Position numbers and translations under genes: made by a program
Shown here: piece by piece, positions 1 through 7,611 of the stretch
Numbering within the stretch: position 1 is the first letter of the stretch
Layout: each line of letters opens with the position of its first letter
The notes under the pieces: generated by a model
The model's input: only the letters and a program-made list of their open reading frames with translations
What the model was told of the DNA's origin: nothing
Database searches by the model: none
Assembly (NCBI GenBank): GCA_037201625.1
Contig: JBBCGR010000004.1
Coordinates: 496,001 to 560,000 of the forward strand
Reading direction: 5' to 3'
Source: JAMXLO01 sp037201625
Lineage (GTDB): Bacteria; Pseudomonadota; Alphaproteobacteria; Acetobacterales; Acetobacteraceae
DNA: 64,000 nucleotides

Positions 1-384
1 GATCGCCATGAGGCGATGCTGCTGCGCGATGCGATCTTCCCGTCCGGTCTCGGAATATCCAGAGGCGAACACGATCACGCCGCCCACGCCGGCGGCGGCG
101 CACCCCGTCACGATCTCCTCCACCGCTTCGCGCGGCGCGGTGACGACGGCGCAATCGGGCACCTCCGGCAGTGCTGCGACGTCCGGATAGCAGCGCCGGC
201 CGTCGATCTGCTCATAGCGCGCGTTCACCGGATACACCCGCCCGCCATAGTGGCGCAGGTTGTGCAGCACGCGCTCGCCGAACGATCCCGCCCGTGTCGA
301 GGCACCGATCACCGCCACGCTCGCAGGGTGCAGCAGCCGGGTGAGATCGGCATGCTGGTAGAGGGTGGTTCGTTGCGTTGGCAT
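1..384 (-). CDS. Acyl-CoA synthetase (NDP-forming)/CoA-binding domain protein, N-terminal part
   Basis: Reading leftward from an ATG at 384, an open frame of 128 codons runs off the window edge with no stop. It begins MPTQRTTLYQHADL and continues with LLHPASVAVIGASTRAGSFG, the Rossmann-type CoA-binding start of NDP-forming acyl-CoA synthetases (acetate-CoA ligase/succinyl-CoA synthetase-alpha-like). These enzymes join a carboxylic acid to CoA with ATP hydrolysed to ADP. VYPVNARYEQIDGRRCYPDV and the later GGVIVFASGYSE also fit the CoA-binding domain. Only this domain is visible; the ligase and ATP-grasp parts would lie outside. It is divergent from the SDR gene at 454, with 69 bp between them. 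The family call is firm; the substrate is unknown. Confidence 0.85.
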   Translation of the reverse strand, partial: MPTQRTTLYQHADLTRLLHPASVAVIGASTRAGSFGERVLHNLRHYGGRVYPVNARYEQIDGRRCYPDVAALPEVPDCAVVTAPREAVEEIVTGCAAAGVGGVIVFASGYSETGREDRIAQQHRLMAI

Positions 385-453
385 CGCGGGCTCGATTGAC
401 GTTTCCGGGGGGCGAGCATACTGATCGGTAGCTTCTCCGCAAAGGATGCCAGC

Positions 454-1239
454 ATGTCGTCGCTGTTCGATCTGACCGGCAAGGTGGCTGTCGTTACCGG
501 CTCCAGCAAAGGCATTGGCCGCGCCATCGCCGAGCGGCTGGCGGAGCATGGCGCGAAAGTGGTTGTTTCCAGCCGCAAGGCTGAACTTTGCGAAGAGGTG
601 GCGGCCGGCATCCGTGCCAAAGGCGGTGAGGCGGCGGTGATCCCGTGCCATATCGCGCGCAAGGAGGAGCTGCAGAAGCTGGTCGATGAGACCACGTCGC
701 TGTGGGGCGGCATCGACATCATGGTGAGCAATGCGGCGGTCAATCCGTATCTCGGTCCGGCCGCGGGCGCGTCGGATGACGTGTATGAGCGCGTGATGGG
801 CGCCAATGTGCGCAGCAATTTCTGGCTGGCCAACATGGTGTGTCCGCGCATGGCCGAGCGCGGCGGCGGATCGTTCATCGTGATCTCGTCGATCGGCGGC
901 TTTCGCGGCTCGGCGTCGCTCGGGCTGTATGCGATCTCCAAGGCCGCCGACATGCAGTTGACGCGCAATATCGCGGTGGAGTGGGGGCCGAAGAACGTGC
1001 GGGCGAACTGTATCGCGCCCGGCCTGGTGCGCACGGAGTTTGCGCGTGCGCTGTGGGAGGATCCGGTGCGCTATCGCAAGACCACGCGCGACAACCCGCT
1101 GCAGCGCATCGGCGAGCCGGACGAGATCGCCGGCGCGGCGGTGTTCCTTGCGTCGCCGGCTGGCAGTTTCGTGACCGGCCACACGCTGGTGGTGGACGGC
1201 GGCACGATGGCCGGCGTGGTGATCCAGAAGGACGAATGA
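454..1239 (+). CDS. SDR family NAD(P)-dependent oxidoreductase
   Basis: A 261-residue classical short-chain dehydrogenase. The cofactor motif TGSSKGIG lies near residues 16-23, the NNAG-equivalent reads SNAAV near residue 92, and the catalytic Tyr-Lys pair is in YAISKAAD. The C-terminal VVDGGTMAG is typical of 3-oxoacyl-ACP reductase-like members. It should oxidise or reduce a hydroxyl/keto group of a small metabolite in the cytoplasm. The start is supported by AAGGA upstream of the ATG. Its TGA overlaps the ATG of kynU (ATGA), so the two are translationally coupled. The substrate cannot be read from sequence. Confidence 0.9.
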   Translation: MSSLFDLTGKVAVVTGSSKGIGRAIAERLAEHGAKVVVSSRKAELCEEVAAGIRAKGGEAAVIPCHIARKEELQKLVDETTSLWGGIDIMVSNAAVNPYLGPAAGASDDVYERVMGANVRSNFWLANMVCPRMAERGGGSFIVISSIGGFRGSASLGLYAISKAADMQLTRNIAVEWGPKNVRANCIAPGLVRTEFARALWEDPVRYRKTTRDNPLQRIGEPDEIAGAAVFLASPAGSFVTGHTLVVDGGTMAGVVIQKDE

Positions 1240-2453
1240 CCCGCGAGGAGGCAGCGGCGCTGGATCGCGAGGACGGCCTGGCGCCGTTTCGCGAGCGGTT
1301 CGTGCTGCCCGACGGCGTGATCTACCTGGACGGCAACTCGCTGGGTCCGCTGCCGAAGGCCACGGCCGCGCGCGTGGCCGACGTGGTGACGCATGAGTGG
1401 GGACAGGGGCTGATCCGCGGCTGGACCGAGCATGGCTGGATCGACCTGCAGCATCGCATCGGCGAGAAGATCGGCCGGCTGATCGGCGCGGCGCCGGGCA
1501 CGACGGTGGTGGCGGATTCCACGTCGGTGAACCTGTTCAAGCTGCTGGCGGCGGCGCTGGAGCGGCGGCCGGAACGCCGGATCATCCTGACGGAATCAGG
1601 GAATTTCCCCACCGACCTGTACATCGCCCAGGGCCTGAGCGCGCTGCTGCGGCGTGGCCACGCGGTGCGCGCGGTGGCCGATGTGGCCGCGGCGCTGGAC
1701 GGCACGGTCGCCGTGCTGATGCTGACGCATGTCGATTACCGCAGCGGCGCGATGCACGACATGGCAGCGATCACGCGCGCGGCGCACGACGCGGGGACGC
1801 TGGTGCTGTGGGACCTGTCGCATTCCGCCGGTGCGGTGCCGTTGCGGCTGGAGGCCGATGGCGTCGATCTCGCGGTCGGCTGCGGCTACAAGTATCTGAA
1901 TGGCGGGCCGGGCGCACCAGCCTTCCTGTACGTCGCGCGGCATCTGCAGGAGGATCTGCGCCTGCCGATCACCGGCTGGCTTGGCCACGCCGCGCCATTT
2001 GCTTTCGAAGGCAACTATCGGCCGGCGGACGGCGTGGCGCGCGCCGTGGTTGGGACGCCGCCGATCCTGTCGCTGGCGGCGCTCGAGGTCGGCGTGGACA
2101 TCGCACTGGCGGCACCGATGCCGGCGTTGCGGGCAAAGTCGCTGGCGCTGACTGGGATGTTCATGACGCTGATGGCGGCCGAACCGGCATTCCGGTCGCT
2201 GACGCCGCAGGAGACTTCGCGGCGCGGCAGCCAGGTGGCGTTCGCCCATCCGGACGGGTATGCCATCATGCAGGCGCTGATCGAACGCGGCGTGATCGGC
2301 GATTTCCGCGCGCCGGACGTGCTGCGCTTCGGCCTCGCGCCGCTCTATCTGCGCCATGTCGATGTGTGGGATGCCGTGGCCGTGCTGCGCGACGTGATGC
2401 GGCGCGGCGTCTGGCAGGAGGCGCGGTTCCAGGTGCGGAAAAGCGTGACGTAG
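1236..2453 (+). CDS. kynU: Kynureninase
   Basis: A 405-residue PLP enzyme that cleaves kynurenine (or 3-hydroxykynurenine) to anthranilate (or 3-hydroxyanthranilate) and alanine. The N-terminus carries the family motif YLDGNSLGPLP. Asp193 and His196 sit in LWDLSHSAG, and the PLP lysine is Lys219 in GCGYKYLNGGPG. The length matches the family. The ATG overlaps the stop of the upstream SDR gene, so an SDR-kynU operon is likely. No tryptophan dioxygenase (kynA) or formamidase (kynB) is nearby, so the rest of the pathway must be elsewhere or this enzyme acts on imported kynurenine. A strong hairpin follows the stop. Confidence 0.93.
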   Translation: MTREEAAALDREDGLAPFRERFVLPDGVIYLDGNSLGPLPKATAARVADVVTHEWGQGLIRGWTEHGWIDLQHRIGEKIGRLIGAAPGTTVVADSTSVNLFKLLAAALERRPERRIILTESGNFPTDLYIAQGLSALLRRGHAVRAVADVAAALDGTVAVLMLTHVDYRSGAMHDMAAITRAAHDAGTLVLWDLSHSAGAVPLRLEADGVDLAVGCGYKYLNGGPGAPAFLYVARHLQEDLRLPITGWLGHAAPFAFEGNYRPADGVARAVVGTPPILSLAALEVGVDIALAAPMPALRAKSLALTGMFMTLMAAEPAFRSLTPQETSRRGSQVAFAHPDGYAIMQALIERGVIGDFRAPDVLRFGLAPLYLRHVDVWDAVAVLRDVMRRGVWQEARFQVRKSVT

Positions 2454-2457
2454 CGAC

Positions 2458-2498
2458 CCATCCCCGTCATGGCGCGAACCTGGCCATGACGGGGATGG
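2458..2498 (+). terminator. Strong hairpin after kynU
   Basis: A perfect 16-bp stem (CCATCCCCGTCATGGC at 2458-2473 with its complement at 2483-2498) and a 9-nt loop starts four bases after the kynU stop. There is no clear T-run, so it may be a weak intrinsic terminator or an mRNA-end stabiliser. It lies between convergent genes. Confidence 0.6.
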
Positions 2499-2512
2499 AT
2501 AAGGTGGCTGCT

Positions 2513-2616
2513 AGAGCGTGATCCGTACAGGTGGAATCACCGGAGCGGTGAATCACGCTCTCAGACAATGAGCTAGAGCGGATTCCGTAAGCCTACACGA
2601 ACGGAATCTGCTCTAG
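2513..2616. repeat. Dispersed double-hairpin element, copy A
   Basis: About 100 bp with two hairpins. The first has arms AGAGCGTGAT (2513-2522) and ATCACGCTCT (2552-2561). The second has arms AGAGCGGATTCCGT (from 2575) and ACGGAATCTGCTCT (2601-2614). The outer CTAG of the right end supplies the TAG stop (2613-2615, minus strand) of the neighbouring dehydrogenase gene. The same element recurs near 29.9, 32.0, 33.3, 36.1, 45.6 and 63.0 kb. Confidence 0.9.
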
Positions 2617-3554
2617 CCGTTCTTCGCCTTGTTCTCCAGCGCCTCGGCCAGGCGCTGCGGATCGACCTCGACCTTAACGCCGGCGCGCTCTAGCTGGCAC
2701 AGCATGATTGCCCGCGAATCGCGGTTCTCCCAGCCGCGGTTGAGCCCCTCGGCCAGGTCGGCCAGCGCCAGGTTGGCCAGCCGCATCGGCACGTTGAGCT
2801 CGCGTCCCAGCGCGGTCGCCAGCGACACGTCCTTGTGCGCCAGCCGCAGCGCGAAGGCCGGCGGCTCATACTTGTTCGGCAGGAACTGGTCGGTCAGGGA
2901 ATCGAATGCGCCGCGCCGGCCGATCGCCCCCTTGCGCACCGCCTCCCAGATCGCCAGTGGCTCGATGCCGGCCTTCACGCCCATGCTGAACACTTCGGCC
3001 GAGGCGGCGGTCATGATGTAGCCGAAGCAGTTATGCACCAGTTTCGCCACCGAACCGGCCCCGATCGGGCCGATGTACTGGGCCGCGTCGCCGATCATGT
3101 CGAGCACCGGCTTCCACGTGTCGTACACGTCCTCGTCGCCGCCGCACCAGATCGCCAGCTTGCCGCTGGCCGCACCCTTCGGCCCACCGCTGACCGGCGC
3201 ATCGAACAGGTACGCGCCCTTCTTCTCGAACTCGGTCGCCACCTTGCGCACCACGGTGGGCGAGTTGGTGGTGAGGTCGAAATACGCCGCGCCCGGCTTC
3301 ACGCCGGCGAGCAATCCTGCCGACACCGCCTCGAACTCCGGCGGGCCGGGCAGCGAGGTGAAGATCACATCGCTCTGCTCCGCCAGCGCCTGCGGCGTGT
3401 CGGCCCAGATCGCGCCGTCCTTCAGATGAGGTGCTGCGGACTCGCGGCGGATGTCGTGCACCACCAGCGTGTCGCCGCGCGCCTTCAGTCCCTTTTGCAA
3501 GTTCGCGGCCATGCTGGCACCCATGGTGCCGAGACCGATGAATCCCGCCTGCAT
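2613..3554 (-). CDS. NAD(P)-dependent oxidoreductase, 3-hydroxyisobutyrate dehydrogenase family
   Basis: A 313-residue beta-hydroxyacid dehydrogenase. The N-terminal dinucleotide-binding motif is GFIGLGTMGASMAANL (residues 4-19), the substrate loop is FDAPVSGGPKG (118-127), and the catalytic lysine is Lys171 in GSVAKLVHN. Relatives (MmsB, GarR, GlxR) oxidise 3-hydroxyisobutyrate or reduce tartronate semialdehyde. An AGAGGA ribosome site precedes the ATG. It lies 15 bp downstream of the carboxymuconolactone-decarboxylase-like gene, probably in one operon. Its TAG stop is formed by the outer edge of repeat copy A. The exact substrate is not determinable. Confidence 0.9.
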   Translation of the reverse strand: MQAGFIGLGTMGASMAANLQKGLKARGDTLVVHDIRRESAAPHLKDGAIWADTPQALAEQSDVIFTSLPGPPEFEAVSAGLLAGVKPGAAYFDLTTNSPTVVRKVATEFEKKGAYLFDAPVSGGPKGAASGKLAIWCGGDEDVYDTWKPVLDMIGDAAQYIGPIGAGSVAKLVHNCFGYIMTAASAEVFSMGVKAGIEPLAIWEAVRKGAIGRRGAFDSLTDQFLPNKYEPPAFALRLAHKDVSLATALGRELNVPMRLANLALADLAEGLNRGWENRDSRAIMLCQLERAGVKVEVDPQRLAEALENKAKNG

Positions 3555-3569
3555 CGATGTGGTCCTCTC

Positions 3570-3896
3570 TTACGGGTTTTCCTCGAACACCTCGCGCGCG
3601 ATGTTCGCCGCAGACATCGATGCCGGCCAGCCGGAATAGAACGCGAGATGCGTGATCACCTCGGACAGTTCCTCCTTGGTCACGCCGTTGTCGAGCGCCC
3701 GCTTCAGGTGGCCGCGCAACTGCTCCGGACGATACGTCGCGATCAATGTCGCGCAGACGATCAGGCTGCGATCGCGCTTGGACAGTTGCGGGCGTTCCCA
3801 CACATCGCCGAACAGCACCTTCTCGGTCAGCTCGATCATCTTGGGGACCGTATCGCGCACGCGGTCGCGCGATTCACTCGATGGTGCCTGGGCCAT
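3570..3896 (-). CDS. Carboxymuconolactone decarboxylase family protein
   Basis: A 108-residue all-helical CMD-domain protein. LSKRDRSLIVCATLIA and RGHLKRALDNGVTKEE, with the C-terminal EVITHLAFYSGWP, match the PcaC-like branch of the family (gamma-carboxymuconolactone decarboxylase, AhpD relatives). The start at 3896 is chosen because a strong GGAGGAGGAAA site lies directly upstream; a longer reading frame exists but has no such site. It precedes the hydroxyacid dehydrogenase gene in the same direction and is divergent from the SDR gene at 3986. It may act in aromatic or lactone catabolism, but these small proteins are functionally diverse. Confidence 0.85.
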   Translation of the reverse strand: MAQAPSSESRDRVRDTVPKMIELTEKVLFGDVWERPQLSKRDRSLIVCATLIATYRPEQLRGHLKRALDNGVTKEELSEVITHLAFYSGWPASMSAANIAREVFEENP

Positions 3897-3985
3897 GGTT
3901 TCCTCCTCCGATGAAGCAAGGCGGCTATTGCACACCATGCGGGTTTGCGAGTCCAATCGCCGATCGCACGCAGGAGGCATGCAGC

Positions 3986-4717
3986 ATGAAGGCAGCGGTG
4001 GTCACCGGCAGCGCACTCAACATCGGCCGCGCGATCGCGCTGGCGCTGGCACGGGATGGCTATAGCGTGATGGTCACCGCGCGCAGTTCCGCCGATGACT
4101 GCGCGCGGACCGCGGAGATGATCGCCGAGGCCGGCGGGCAGGCGGCGGTGCATCTGGCAGACATTTCCGATCCGCAGCAGGCGAGGGGCCTGATCGAGGC
4201 GGCGGTCGCGCGCTTCGGCCGGCTGGACGCGCTGGTCAACAACGCCTCGGTGCGGCGGCAGACCAGGTTCTCGGACCTCACGATCGAGGAGTGGCGCGAG
4301 ATCATGGGCACCACGCTGGACGGCGCATTCTACTGCGCCCACGCCGCGGCGCCCCACCTGCTCGCGTCAGGTGAAGGCTGCATCGTCAACCTTGGCGGCA
4401 TGTCCTCGCATCTCGGCGCCAAGGGACGCGTGCACGCGATCACGGCAAAGGCCGGCATGGTGGGGATGACGCGCGCGCTGGCCAAGGAACTGGCGCCGGC
4501 GGTGACGGTGAACTGCGTCGTGCCCGGCACGATCGACACGGTGCGCGGCTTCGCGGCCGGCGGCAATGCGGGGCGCGCCAGCCTGCCGGACAACCTGATG
4601 GGCCGCCCGGGCAAGCCCGAGGAGATCGCCGAGATGGTGCGTCATCTGTGCTCGCCGGTGGCGCGGTTCATCACCGGCCAGACCATCCACGTCAACGGCG
4701 GCGCGTTCATGCCGTAA
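3986..4717 (+). CDS. SDR family oxidoreductase
   Basis: A 243-residue short-chain dehydrogenase. The cofactor motif TGSALNIGRAIA lies near residues 7-18, NNASVRR is the NNAG-equivalent, and the C-terminal ITGQTIHVNGGAFMP is typical. The position usually held by the catalytic Tyr-x3-Lys reads VHAITAKAGM, so the usual tyrosine appears replaced by histidine while the lysine is kept; activity may be altered. The start follows an AGGAGG site (from 3972). It is divergent from the CMD-domain gene. A palindromic REP-like element follows the stop. Confidence 0.85.
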   Translation: MKAAVVTGSALNIGRAIALALARDGYSVMVTARSSADDCARTAEMIAEAGGQAAVHLADISDPQQARGLIEAAVARFGRLDALVNNASVRRQTRFSDLTIEEWREIMGTTLDGAFYCAHAAAPHLLASGEGCIVNLGGMSSHLGAKGRVHAITAKAGMVGMTRALAKELAPAVTVNCVVPGTIDTVRGFAAGGNAGRASLPDNLMGRPGKPEEIAEMVRHLCSPVARFITGQTIHVNGGAFMP

Positions 4718-4718
4718 T

Positions 4719-4795
4719 CCGTGTCATGGCGTGGAGCGCCGCGACGAAGCAATCCCCATGGAGCTTGCTTCGTCGCTGTGCTCCTCGCAATGACG
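4719..4795. repeat. REP-like long imperfect palindrome
   Basis: A 12-bp perfect stem GCGACGAAGCAA (4741-4752) / TTGCTTCGTCGC (4765-4776) is extended outward by imperfectly matching arms (TCATGGCGTGGAGCG... and CTCCTCGCAATGA). The pattern CATTGCGAGGAGC-AGCGACGAAGCAA resembles REP-type elements common in GC-rich proteobacteria. It lies between convergent genes. Confidence 0.75.
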
Positions 4796-4805
4796 GAGGT
4801 TGCAG

Positions 4806-5603
4806 CTAGGCTTTCGGCTCCACGTCCAGCCTTACCGCGATGCCTTCCAGGCCCGGCCCGGCCGCCGGATAGCGTGCCAGCACCAGCGGATCGTGACCCG
4901 GAATGATCGCGTTCGGCGCGCTGGCGAGTTTCCGCATCGTGTCGTAGCCGGCCAGCGTGTCCTCATGGCTGTGCAGGATCGGGAAGGCGCGGCCCGCTTC
5001 CATGTTGGCGTAGAAGTGGCTGGCATCGGAGGCCAGCACCATCCAGCCGCGCTGGGTCCAGACGCGCACGACCTGCAGCCCCTTCGAATGGCCGCCGACA
5101 TGGTGCACCGTCAGGCCCGGTGCCAACTCGTCCACGCCGTCGTGGAAGGCGACGCGGCCGGCGAACAGCTTGCGCACCATCGCCACCACGTCCTCTTCCT
5201 CGAACGGGCCGCGCAGGCCGGCGTGGCACATGCACCGTCCGGTGGCATAGGCCATCTCGATGTCCTGCACGTGGTACTTCGCGTGCGGGAACAGGTCGTA
5301 GTTGCCGCAATGGTCGTAGTGCATGTGCGACAGGATCACGTCCTGCACGTCGCTCGGCTCCACGCCGACCGCCTTCAGTCCCACCGAGGGCGAGCGCACG
5401 AACTGCCGGTTGCGCTTCTCGCCCATCGGTTCGTCGAAGCCGGTGTCGAACACGAAGCTCCGCTCGGGCCCCTTGATCGCCCAGACGAAGTAGTCGAGCG
5501 GCATCGGTCCGTCATGCGGATCGCCGCCGATGAAGTTGTTCGACCTGCGCGCATTGGGATTATGTGCGTAGTGAACCGCATAGAGCTCGTACGGTGCCGG
5601 CAT
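4806..5603 (-). CDS. Metallo-beta-lactamase fold hydrolase, N-acyl homoserine lactonase-like
   Basis: A 265-residue MBL-fold protein. The metal-binding HxHxDH motif is HMHYDH (His93, His95, Asp97, His98); further ligands fit GGHSKG, ASDASH and GHDPL. Length and motif spacing match the AttM/AiiA-like lactonase group, which opens acyl-homoserine lactone rings, but many relatives hydrolyse other lactones or esters. The start at 5603 overlaps the TGA of the upstream binding-protein gene, so it is the last gene of a leftward ABC importer operon. That context suggests hydrolysis of an imported lactone or ester rather than necessarily quorum quenching. Confidence 0.82.
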   Translation of the reverse strand: MPAPYELYAVHYAHNPNARRSNNFIGGDPHDGPMPLDYFVWAIKGPERSFVFDTGFDEPMGEKRNRQFVRSPSVGLKAVGVEPSDVQDVILSHMHYDHCGNYDLFPHAKYHVQDIEMAYATGRCMCHAGLRGPFEEEDVVAMVRKLFAGRVAFHDGVDELAPGLTVHHVGGHSKGLQVVRVWTQRGWMVLASDASHFYANMEAGRAFPILHSHEDTLAGYDTMRKLASAPNAIIPGHDPLVLARYPAAGPGLEGIAVRLDVEPKA

Positions 5604-6856
5604 CAGGACACCTTCGGCCAGTTCACCTTCGCCGCGGCGATGTTCTCGGGATGCACCGCCACCGGCCGGCCGTTCTGCCACTGCACGATGCACAGCTTGG
5701 CGCCAACACGGCGGCCCTTCTCGTCGTATTTCAGCGTGTTGTCAGGGAAGAACAGCGATGGCCCTTCGTTCTTCATGTCGAGCGAACGGATCGCCTGCAT
5801 CACCTTGCGGCGGTCTGCCACGCCGGCACGCTCCACCGCTTCCTTCAGGATCAGCGTGTGGACATAGGCGAACACCGAGTCATGGCCGAACCACGGCTCC
5901 TTGGTGCGCTCCATGAAGCGCTGCGACACGCTCTCCACCGCCTTGCCGGGCCAGTTCGCCAGCCCGACCAGCACACCCTCCAGATTTTCGGGACCGGCCA
6001 CCTTCAGCAGTTCCGGCACCGCCCAGTGGCCGCCACCACCGACCTTCGGCAGCCGGTCGCTCTTCAGGTTCATCTCGGCGAACTTGTCCACCAGCAGCTT
6101 GTCATCCGGCACATTGGTGGACTGGAAGATCACGAAATCCGGCCGCCCCGAGCGCACGTGCTGCACGATCGTCGTGGCGTCAGCCAGCGGCGGCGTGAAC
6201 ACCTCATCCGCCACCGCCGTGAGATTGAGATCCTTCAGCACATGCTCGCGGATCGGCTTCATGAAGCTGACCGAGGATGCCGTGTTGTCGCCGACGATCG
6301 CCACCTTGGTCGGCCGCTTGCCCGACGCCTTCTGCGCCATCTCCATAATCATCGGCACCACGGCCTCGGCCTGCGCATCCGCGGTCGGCGAGGACTGGAA
6401 TACATACTTGTAGCCACGCCCGGTGATCAGGTCGGAATAGGACAGCGTCAGCCAGGGCAGTTCGGCACGCTCGGTCACCTCGGTCGCGGCCAGCGTGAAG
6501 GTCGATAGCCAGCAGCCGAAACCGCCGACCAGGTCTGGTTCCTGCGCGATCATGCGCTGCGCCGCGTCCTTCGCCTTCTCGGCCGATTCGCCGGTGTCGT
6601 ACTCGATCAGGCGCAGCTTGGCGCCGCCCATCGACTTGATGCCGCCGGCGTTGTTGATGTCCTCGATCGCCATGCGGGCGCCCATCTGCTCCAGGATGCC
6701 CTGGCGCGCCCACGGGCCGGACAGCGGCACCAGCATGGCGATCTTGACCTCCTTCGGCGTCTGCGCGCGTGCGCGGCGCGGGGCGAGCACGGCGGCGCCG
6801 GCGGCAGCGCCGAGGCCCAGCGCGCCGCGGCGGCCGATCGAGGATGCGTTTGTCAT
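5603..6856 (-). CDS. ABC transporter substrate-binding protein (branched-chain amino acid type)
   Basis: A 417-residue periplasmic binding protein. A Tat-like signal (SIGRRGALGLGAAAGAAV, cleavage near RARAQ) is followed by VKIAMLVPLSGPWARQG, the hallmark of type I periplasmic binding proteins of the LivJ/urea/amide family. The start at 6856 is preferred over an ATG five codons upstream because GGGAG lies at good spacing before it. It follows the ATPase gene (27 bp gap) and overlaps the lactonase-like gene. It delivers an unknown ligand to the LivH/LivMG/LivF proteins encoded upstream. Confidence 0.9.
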   Translation of the reverse strand: MTNASSIGRRGALGLGAAAGAAVLAPRRARAQTPKEVKIAMLVPLSGPWARQGILEQMGARMAIEDINNAGGIKSMGGAKLRLIEYDTGESAEKAKDAAQRMIAQEPDLVGGFGCWLSTFTLAATEVTERAELPWLTLSYSDLITGRGYKYVFQSSPTADAQAEAVVPMIMEMAQKASGKRPTKVAIVGDNTASSVSFMKPIREHVLKDLNLTAVADEVFTPPLADATTIVQHVRSGRPDFVIFQSTNVPDDKLLVDKFAEMNLKSDRLPKVGGGGHWAVPELLKVAGPENLEGVLVGLANWPGKAVESVSQRFMERTKEPWFGHDSVFAYVHTLILKEAVERAGVADRRKVMQAIRSLDMKNEGPSLFFPDNTLKYDEKGRRVGAKLCIVQWQNGRPVAVHPENIAAAKVNWPKVS

Positions 6857-6882
6857 CTTGCGTTCTCCCATGCGGTCGAAGT

Positions 6883-7611
6883 TCAGGCGTCGGTCAGCCC
6901 GAGATAGGAACGGCGGACACGATCATCCGCCAGCAACGTTTCGTAGGTGCCGTCCAGCACCATGTGGCCGGTCTCCAGCACATAGCCGTGGTCCGAAAGC
7001 TCCAGCGCTTCGGCCACGCGCTGCTCCACCAGCAGGATGGTGAGGCCGTCCTCGCGATGGATCTGCGACACGCGCTCGAAGATCATGTCGGCCACCGCGG
7101 GAGCCAGCCCCATCGACGGTTCGTCCAGCATCAGCAGCTTCGGCACCGACGCGAGGCCGCGGCCGATCGCCAGCATCTGCTGCTCGCCACCCGACAGCGT
7201 GCCGGCAAGTTGCGAGGCGCGTTCAGCGAGTATCGGGAACAGCGTGTGGATGCGCTCCAGCGTGTGCTGCCATTTGGCACGGCCCGCCTTGGTATAGGCA
7301 CCCATCTCCAGGTTCTCGCGCACGGTCAGCGTCTTGAACACCTGGCGCCCTTCCGGGACATGCGCGATGCCGAGATGCGCGCGCGCCGAGGCGGGCAGGG
7401 TGCGCAGGTCCTGGCCGAAGAAGCTGATGCTGCCCTGCGCCGGCGGCACCACGCCGCAGATGGTCTTGAACAGCGTCGACTTGCCGGCGCCGTTGGGACC
7501 CACGACGGTGACGAACTGGCCTTCCTGCACCGACAGCGACACGTCGTTCAGCGCGCGAAGTCCGCCGTAGGAGACGGAGAGTTTCTGAACCTCAAGCATG
7601 CGACGGATCAC
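6883..7611 (-). CDS. ABC transporter ATP-binding protein, LivF family
   Basis: A 242-residue ATPase. Walker A is GPNGAGKST, the signature is LSGGEQQMLAIGRGL, and Walker B is LLMLDEPSMGLAP. YGGLRALNDVSLSV and HVPEGRQVFKTLTVREN are typical of LivF. The chosen GTG start overlaps the TGA of the upstream fusion gene (GTGA); an ATG four codons later is an alternative. No good ribosome site precedes either, consistent with translational coupling. It should energise import together with the fused LivG domain. Confidence 0.9.
   Translation of the reverse strand: MIRRMLEVQKLSVSYGGLRALNDVSLSVQEGQFVTVVGPNGAGKSTLFKTICGVVPPAQGSISFFGQDLRTLPASARAHLGIAHVPEGRQVFKTLTVRENLEMGAYTKAGRAKWQHTLERIHTLFPILAERASQLAGTLSGGEQQMLAIGRGLASVPKLLMLDEPSMGLAPAVADMIFERVSQIHREDGLTILLVEQRVAEALELSDHGYVLETGHMVLDGTYETLLADDRVRRSYLGLTDA

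Noticed and set aside
309..1034. Long leftward frame opposite the first SDR gene
   Set aside because: It is antisense to a strong SDR gene, has no family features, and runs across the divergent promoter region. High GC creates such shadows throughout.
4806..5603. Calling this gene a quorum-quenching AHL lactonase
   Set aside because: The fold and motif fit, but many relatives hydrolyse other lactones and the operon context is transport; only the family-level call is supported.
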